Assembly (NCBI GenBank): GCA_028565635.1
Contig: JAOXYB010042071.1
Location: 1 to 12,858 of the forward strand
Source of the DNA: Phoronis ovalis
Lineage: Eukaryota > Phoronida > Phoronidae
Reading direction: 5' to 3'
DNA length: 12,858 nt
Part shown: piece by piece, positions 8,035-12,858 of the stretch
Position numbering within the stretch: position 1 is the stretch's first letter
How the letters are laid out: each line of letters opens with the position of its first letter
Position numbers and translations under genes: made by a program
Notes under the pieces: generated by a model
What the model saw: only the letters and a program-made list of their open reading frames with translations
Database searches by the model: none
What the model was told of the DNA's origin: nothing

Positions 8035-8414
8035 CTACAATAGACTATTTGCATGCACTTGAGGGCGCTACAATCAGACTCTTTCAATACCGGTACCCTT
8101 TAGTTACACACAAAACTTGTTTTTTTTATTCTGACTTTAGAAAAGCTTTAACTGGTAAAAATTTAACAAAATCAAAAAATATTAATAAATAGTTGTTTAT
8201 GTATTGATAATATGCTCACAAAAGGGGGGTATTTCTTAGATCAAAGAACGTGAGATTTTTTTTTGGCTCAGCATGTGAAGGAAGCGTTTTGTGAATAAAT
8301 CGCAAAAGTGCACACGGAACTACGTCATTGTTCATTCACAAAATGCTACATGCTGGGAACATTTGGGTCTGAGACTGGTGGCTCCACCATGTGCATGCAA
8401 ATAGTCTATTGCAG
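8035..8414. mobile_element. MITE-like non-autonomous DNA transposon with perfect 21-bp terminal inverted repeats
   Basis: CAATAGACTATTTGCATGCAC at 8038-8058 is repeated exactly in reverse complement at 8391-8411. The match extends outward as CT(A/G) with one mismatch, giving 24-base ends at 8035 and 8414. Inside the ends, similarity fades but continues (GAGGGCGCTAC against a GGTGGAGCCACC segment). The 380-base body has no transposase frame, so it is non-autonomous. I could not see a convincing target-site duplication at the ends, and the superfamily is open. Each end carries a perfect POU octamer (ATTTGCAT / ATGCAAAT). It lies in the WDR20 3' UTR or just beyond. Confidence 0.65.
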
Positions 8415-8953
8415 AAAATTTTAAGGACATTTCATTAACAGGAGAAGTTTTACATTTATTATCTGTATGTGTTCACTGAGAAATGATATTTTAATAGCAA
8501 ACTGTTGTTTTAAAAATTTAAAAGTTACACTGAAAGAAATAATTAAATTTAATAACCACGCTTACCAATGAAAGAGCTCCCCACCCAGAATTTCTGCAGG
8601 TTTGTGGTGTTCCGCAGTAGTATAACTGTACTGAAAAGGTTGCTTCTCATGTGCATATTTTGCCAGATTATATGGTAAACTTGTATAAACAGACAAACAT
8701 ATGACGGAGATATTTGTGAAAAGTTCCATCTTAATTGTTAGTACTATATTGTTAAGAAAATTGTATGGAAAGTCCTGGCATAAAGTTCTACTGCTGTCCA
8801 GATTAAAGGCTGTATATTTTAAGGTACCTTAGATCATGTACTCTCCACAGAAATCACGCTTAATATTTTTAATGCAACTTTGCTGTTTGTATCAAGTATA
8901 CTTCATTTGATTAAAATATTTTCTATTAATTTATTTTCAGAATGTATTTTGCC

Positions 8954-8961
8954 TGTAAATA
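8954..8961 (+). promoter_or_regulatory. Second Pumilio-type octamer
   Basis: TGTAAATA fits UGUANAUA. It belongs to the WDR20 3' UTR only if the transcript runs to the distal poly(A) signal at 9307. Confidence 0.25.
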
Positions 8962-9187
8962 CTCAGTTAGTGTAGAATTTCTATTCTATGCTATATATAT
9001 ATTAAATGTTCAGAACGTTGCAATAGAAGTTCTTTGTTTATTCTTGGAAATACAAGATTTCACTATGTTAATTTTATTCCTATTTGCAACAAGTTGCAGT
9101 ATTTAAGTTCGTAATGTTATGTTTTGACTGTGTTATATAAATGTTTGGGCAAGAAATACATGGAAAATACATTCAATAATAGGAAAC

Positions 9188-9197
9188 TTTATTTATT
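9188..9197 (-). terminator. Candidate distal poly(A) signal for HSP90
   Basis: TTTATTTATT on the plus strand reads as two overlapping AATAAA hexamers on the minus strand, about 1.08 kb past the HSP90 stop. A nearer ATTAAA lies at 9856-9851 and might be used instead, giving a 3' UTR of about 0.4 kb. Confidence 0.3.
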
Positions 9198-9306
9198 GTG
9201 ATCACCTTGGGACACGCACGACCCAAAGTGTTGTGATTTGTATCATAAGTATGCTATACAAATAATGGAGAGCATCTTTAATGAAATAATTTCAATAACA
9301 AGTGAT

Positions 9307-9312
9307 AATAAA
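9307..9312 (+). terminator. Candidate distal poly(A) signal for WDR20
   Basis: AATAAA is followed within about 20-35 bases by a GT-rich stretch (ctttgtgttttgttgg, 9332-9347), the usual arrangement of a cleavage site. It would give a 3' UTR of about 2.5 kb that includes the MITE-like element. Confidence 0.45.
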
Positions 9313-9568
9313 AATATTTATATATAAAATCCTTTGTGTTTTGTTGGACATCGACAGTGGCGGAGGATGACTCTTGGGCCAGTTTTGCACCATGTCAAGG
9401 TGCTTTTAAAGCAACCATGTACCGTTACTTTGAAATTTTCTCAAGCATCATTGTTCTTTTTTTTCGGACACATACATTTAGTTAGTTGCAAGAACTACAT
9501 GTGTTTATGCAGGATAGGTAAACTAAGTACTATCAGCCTAGATAACCTCGGAACAAGCCTGTTCTGAC

Positions 9569-9687
9569 ATAGGCAGTTTCTTGCCCATTATGGAGTTATA
9601 GCGGGTCTGGATCTGCAATCATGCCAATTCCAGCTTTTCAATGTCTGGACTCGTTAATACCTCCATAATGCACTCAAAACTGCCTAT
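9569..9687. mobile_element. 119-nt foldback (hairpin) element
   Basis: The ends ATAGGCAGTTT (9569-9579) and AAACTGCCTAT (9677-9687) are perfect inverted repeats. A second perfect pair, CATTATGGAG against CTCCATAATG (9661-9670), sits at the same distance further in, and weaker pairing continues with GTCTGGA/TCNAGAC-like segments. The whole can fold into one long imperfect hairpin with a central loop. It is most likely a tiny foldback MITE. No target-site duplication is clear. A precursor-like RNA hairpin is an alternative. Confidence 0.6.
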
Positions 9688-10169
9688 TAATCTCAATGTA
9701 TCAGTTTTCTCAGTGTTGAAGTAATGAAAGCCATATCGAAATTTTAAATAATTTTGATATGACCAAAATCCTCAAATTCGGGCTTCTTTGCAATCACAAG
9801 ATTTGCAGCTTCATGAAAGAAACAGACCAGACAGTTCAGCATTTTGAAGTTTTAATGTTAAAATTAAACAAAATAAACAATAAAAAAGTGATTTCTTGTT
9901 TTGTTCCTTTATGGTTTGTAAAACGGTACCAACTTTTTAACGTTTTTTACAAAATAAGTTGAATATATTAAACAAAAATGACAAAACCAAGTTTTTTTTC
10001 ATTGATTCATACAGTTCAAATCCTTAAAGATGTACAAAATTCAATGTATTTGCAGGATATACTTGTAGCACAAAAAAATGCTAGATAGTGGTGAATCTAT
10101 TTCCACAGCACAACATTGAACATATCTATATATTAATATTTAAACACTGTATATTACAGCATTTTCGTG

Positions 10170-10189
10170 TATATATATATATATATATT
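10170..10189. repeat. TA dinucleotide microsatellite
   Basis: A run of about ten TA units about 85 bases past the HSP90 stop codon, thus probably inside the HSP90 3' UTR. Confidence 0.85.
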
Positions 10190-10273
10190 AGTGTTATAGT
10201 AACTTTGGTGTCTGGTCTAGCTCAATGTATGGTCTGACTGCAGAGTAAAATGTCTATAGATTCATTGTATAGA

Positions 10274-10380
10274 TTAATCGACTTCTTCCATGCGTGAAGC
10301 ATCATCTTCATCTTCACCTTCAAGCGGGGGAGGTTCTTCAGAAGTTGCCGGTTCTTCAATTACGTCTTCCTCATCAATAC
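10274..10380 (-). CDS. HSP90: HSP90 terminal exon F with MEEVD tail
   Basis: The acceptor is cctattttag (ends 10381). The split Gly codon G|GT continues to [18 protein letters not shown], then [16 protein letters not shown] and TAA (10276-10274). The MEEVD end docks TPR co-chaperones such as Hop. The exon is only 107 bases and is found by the splice join to exon E. Confidence 0.95.
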
Positions 10381-12551
10381 CTAAAATAGGAAATGGCTTG
10401 TTTTCAGTAAATAAATTACACAAGTGAAATTAATATAAACTAGGATTAAACTAACATTATTACTAAATCAGTAGTCAGTAACCTTGTTCAGCAGTAGGCG
10501 AACAAGATCACTAACTGACGACACATTTTAAAATTTACAATCACATATGCTCAGTTTTGTTCTGGCTTGGAAATAGCACCATATCTGCATCTATCGATCA
10601 GATGGGGAAAAACTGTCATCACTGCATACGCCTAAAACATTCTTGTTGTATACATATTCTCGAACTATCCATACTTCAACAGGTAGAGAGTAATATTCCG
10701 TGATGCTTCACAGTTCACTAAACTTACCAAGTCCTAGTTTGATCATCCTATGAATACGGCTAGCATGTGTTGCTGGGTCATCTAAACTGAAACCTGATGA
10801 CAAAAGAGATGTCTCAAACAGTAGCATGACGAGATCTTTCACCGATTTATCATTCTTATCAGCTCCTGCTTTGTCATTTAAGCTTTTAAGGATCGAGTGA
10901 TCAGGATTGATTTCTAAATGTTTCTTAGCAGCCATATAACCCATAGTGCTAGTGTCTCTCAAAGCCTGTGCTTTCATGATACGCTCCATATTAGCTGACC
11001 AACCATACTGACTTGTAACTATGCAGCATGGTGAAGACACCAACCTGTTTGACACAACAACCTGCAATGCAAAATTACTCCATGAACTTAATTCTAGATA
11101 TATCCATATATAAGCATCATTAATATACTTCACAGTTAAAACACTAAGAGAAGCAGCTCAAAATTGAAGCATTCATGGTCAGGATACTTATTTCTAAGAA
11201 GTAAATGTTAATTGAGTTACTCCGTAGAACAACTATAATGCAGAACAGATTTAATAAATAACAAAGTAAATACCTTTTCTACTTTTTTATCTAAAATTTC
11301 CTTCATGACTTTGCACAGGTTTTCATATTTGGCTTTGTCCTCTTCTAATTTTTTCTTTGCCTCTTCATCCTCTGGCAGTTCCAAACCTTCCTTGGTGACA
11401 CAGACCAGAGTTTTACCATCATATTCCTTCAGCTGTTGGACTGCATACTCATCAATAGGGTCCACCATATACAACACCTGCAATAAAGTTTAAAATGTCT
11501 ATTACTCGTACTTACTTAAAGGACTGCTGAACATTAATTTTCATATTATTACAATGCCAAATTCATTATCAAGATTTATTTATATGGCTGTATGCAAATG
11601 TGCATGACAGACACTGTAACATTTTTATCTTTATATATCCTTCACCGACCTCAAAACCACGTTTCTTCACTCGCTCTACAAAGGCTGAGTTTTGTACAAC
11701 TTCTTTTGATTCCCCAGTGATGTAGTAGATATCTTTTTGATTTTCCTTCATACGAGAAGTATAGTCTTTTAGTGAAGTCATTTCGTCACCAGACTGGGAT
11801 GAATGGTATCGTAAAAAGTCGGCAATTTTCTTGCGGTTGGTGGAGTCTTCGTGGATTCCAAGCTGTAAATGACCAAATTTTTAAAAATAAATTTTAGTGT
11901 ACTGTGCATAACTCGTACGGAGCATGTGGTTTTCACAGACCATTAAATATTCAAAACACAGATGGTTTTGACTGATCAGCACAACATTATTCTTTATTTA
12001 CAATGGAGGTATAACACTTACCTTCAAGTTTTTGCCAAACTGTTCATAGAACTTTTTGTAGTTGTCCTTGTCTTCGGCAACATCATCAAACAGCTCCATA
12101 CATTTTTTGACCAAGTTTTTTCTGATAACTTTCAAGATCTTGCTTTGTTGCAATGTTTCACGAGAGATGTTAAGGGGCAAGTCCTCAGAATCAACTACGC
12201 CTCTAACAAAATCTGTAAGGAAAATTTCAAAAAATTACTTAAATTAAAATTACTTCCACTCTATACAAACCACAATACTATTCGAACTTCTTTTGTTGGA
12301 GCCAATACAAATATTATAGAACAGTACTTACTGTACTCCTGCACGCAAAGATACTATACATTGCAAGGAAGAATCTTCAACTTACTGAGATATTCTGGGA
12401 TGATTTCTTCACAGTTGTCCATGATGAATACACGGCGCACATACAATTTGATGTTGTTTCTCTTCTTCTTGTTTTCAAACATATCGAAGGGTGCTCTTTT
12501 GGGAACAAACAACAAGGCACGAAATTCCAGCTGACCTTCCACTGAGAAGTG
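10274..12551 (-). CDS. HSP90: Cytosolic HSP90, 3' half (six coding exons, incomplete at right edge)
   Basis: HSP90 is the ATP-dependent dimeric chaperone of the cytosol that matures kinases, steroid-type receptors and many other clients. Exons on the minus strand are 12551-12386, 12212-12022, 11862-11650, 11477-11274, 11061-10728 and 10380-10274. All six join in phase to 404 residues plus TAA. The product starts in the middle domain ([15 protein letters not shown]), passes the catalytic-loop segment [12 protein letters not shown], and covers the C-terminal dimerisation domain with [30 protein letters not shown] and [11 protein letters not shown]. It ends in an acidic tail with [13 protein letters not shown] is the TPR co-chaperone docking motif and marks the cytosolic form, not the ER (KDEL) or mitochondrial one. 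The length matches the same part of human HSP90 (about 400 residues). The N-terminal ATPase domain and promoter lie right of the window. Confidence 0.97.
10381..10727 (-). other. HSP90 last intron
   Basis: A 347-base intron with GTAAGT donor and tattttag acceptor. I see nothing coding or structured in it. Confidence 0.85.
10728..11061 (-). CDS. HSP90: HSP90 exon E, C-terminal dimerisation domain
   Basis: The acceptor is atttgcattgcag (ends 11062). The exon has 111 codons plus one base and ends CTTG|GTAAGT. It holds [61 protein letters not shown] and [16 protein letters not shown], ending MIKLGLG. All are standard for cytosolic HSP90. Confidence 0.96.
11274..11477 (-). CDS. HSP90: HSP90 exon D, middle to C-terminal domain
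   Basis: The acceptor is attgcag (ends 11478) and the donor is AAG|GTATTT. The exon has 68 codons: [29 protein letters not shown]-like [14 protein letters not shown], and a charged helical stretch ending KKVEK. This is the junction of the middle and C-terminal domains. Confidence 0.95.
11650..11862 (-). CDS. HSP90: HSP90 middle-domain exon C
   Basis: The acceptor is catttacag (ends 11863). The exon has 71 codons: [34 protein letters not shown], the signature [13 protein letters not shown], and [14 protein letters not shown]. The end is set by protein alignment at GAG|GTCGGT, a donor lacking the usual A or G at +3, and the next exon needs phase 0. Confidence 0.92.
12022..12212 (-). CDS. HSP90: HSP90 middle-domain exon B with catalytic arginine loop
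   Basis: The acceptor is ttccttacag (ends 12213). The join A|AT restores the Asn in YLNF. It encodes [17 protein letters not shown] and [12 protein letters not shown], whose Arg corresponds to the middle-domain arginine that contacts ATP gamma-phosphate in yeast Hsp90, then [14 protein letters not shown] before donor AAG|GTAAGT. Confidence 0.95.
12386..12551 (-). CDS. HSP90: HSP90 middle-domain exon A
   Basis: The acceptor is ttctattgtag (ends 12552). The exon has 55 codons plus one base and ends CTCA|GTAAGT. It encodes [39 protein letters not shown] and [12 protein letters not shown], the standard middle-domain core used in client and Aha1 binding. Confidence 0.95.
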
Positions 12552-12858
12552 CTACAATAGAAACAGTCAACCAATGCATTAACTATTGTTAACTCCAGCT
12601 TGTAATGTTCCCATAAAATCTATCAGAGCTGTTAGTCTCTGGTTGGTATTTTCAACTAAACTGTTTTTTACTTCTAGTCAGGTGATGTAAGAGGCATTCA
12701 ATGCTACTGGTTTAACTGTAATACAAAGACAACAAATATTCGTAAAGTCCTTGTGCAAGGTACAGAGACAGTTTTCAGTAAAATAACTAGACATTCGGTG
12801 AGTTGTAAACAACTCCGAGAGTGTACCCCCAGCCAAGAATGCTGTCAGTTGGAGAGAC
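12552..12858 (-). other. HSP90 intron (partial, to right edge)
   Basis: At least 307 bases upstream of middle-domain exon A. No upstream HSP90 exon is seen in it, so the preceding exon (the end of the N-terminal domain and charged linker) lies beyond the window. No repeat or regulatory motif stood out. Confidence 0.75.

Larger units (their letters stand above)
6814..10273. other. Convergent intergenic and 3' UTR region
   Basis: This 3.46-kb stretch lies between the WDR20 stop (plus) and the HSP90 stop (minus). No open frame in it resembles a known protein. It should hold both 3' UTRs. It contains two perfect Pumilio-type octamers in WDR20 sense, poly(A) signal hexamers on both strands, a MITE-like element, a 119-nt foldback and a TA microsatellite. 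The exact transcript ends cannot be read from sequence. Confidence 0.8.

Noticed and set aside
8014-8424. TTAA at 8014-8017 and 8421-8424 as piggyBac-type target duplications of the MITE-like element
   Set aside because: The TTAA tetramers are at unequal distances from the terminal repeats (20 and 9 bases), so they do not mark the element ends.
9334-9962. Two plus-strand frames of 77 and 67 codons between the genes
   Set aside because: There is no family resemblance, the first overlaps no conserved motif, and the region is AT-rich with a foldback element between them.
11962-12534. A 190-codon open frame on the plus strand across the HSP90 exons
   Set aside because: It is antisense to HSP90 middle-domain exons and introns on the minus strand, has no recognisable family, and its openness reflects the codon pattern of the opposite strand.
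1-12858. A novel multi-gene defence, mobile or biosynthetic system
   Set aside because: All convincing coding sequence belongs to three known animal housekeeping genes, and the remainder is introns, UTRs and small repeats.

Overview
The window is AT-rich genomic DNA from an animal nucleus. It holds three protein-coding genes broken by GT-AG introns, and I see no bacterial, viral or organellar gene. The proteins are of animal type: the golgin-tethering subunit Vps54, the deubiquitinase cofactor WDR20, and a cytosolic HSP90 ending in MEEVD. The intron-rich HSP90, the AT-rich non-coding DNA and small foldback elements suggest an invertebrate such as a mollusc or another lophotrochozoan. That placement is an impression, not a proof.

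Layout. Positions 1-1279 (minus strand) hold the 5' end of a VPS54-like gene: coding exons at 1279-985 and 505-210, with the rest beyond the left edge. Between 1280 and 1673 is a compact head-to-head promoter. It carries a strong ZNF143/Staf-like motif and a YY1-like motif over the WDR20 start codon. Positions 1674-6813 (plus strand) hold a complete WDR20 gene of four coding exons (1674-1928, 3304-3486, 4558-5841, 6751-6813), joining in phase to 594 residues. Positions 6814-10273 lie between two convergent stop codons. This stretch should contain both 3' UTRs, a MITE-like element with 21-bp perfect terminal inverted repeats (8035-8414), a 119-nt foldback (9569-9687) and candidate poly(A) signals on both strands. 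Positions 12551-10274 (minus strand) hold the last six coding exons of a cytosolic HSP90 gene, about 404 residues covering most of the middle domain and the whole C-terminal domain. Its 5' half lies beyond the right edge.

The genes do not form a pathway. WDR20 works with USP12/USP46 and WDR48, Vps54 works in the GARP tether at the trans-Golgi, and HSP90 is a general chaperone. The most notable large-scale point is that WDR20 and an HSP90 gene are neighbours here and, as I recall, also on human chromosome 14 (HSP90AA1-WDR20). There they are head-to-head, whereas here they are tail-to-tail. Other points are two alternative WDR20 C-termini, an N-terminal zinc-finger-like exon in Vps54 that I do not recall from the human protein, and an atypical splice donor in HSP90. 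I found no previously undescribed multi-gene system, tRNA, rRNA or CRISPR array.
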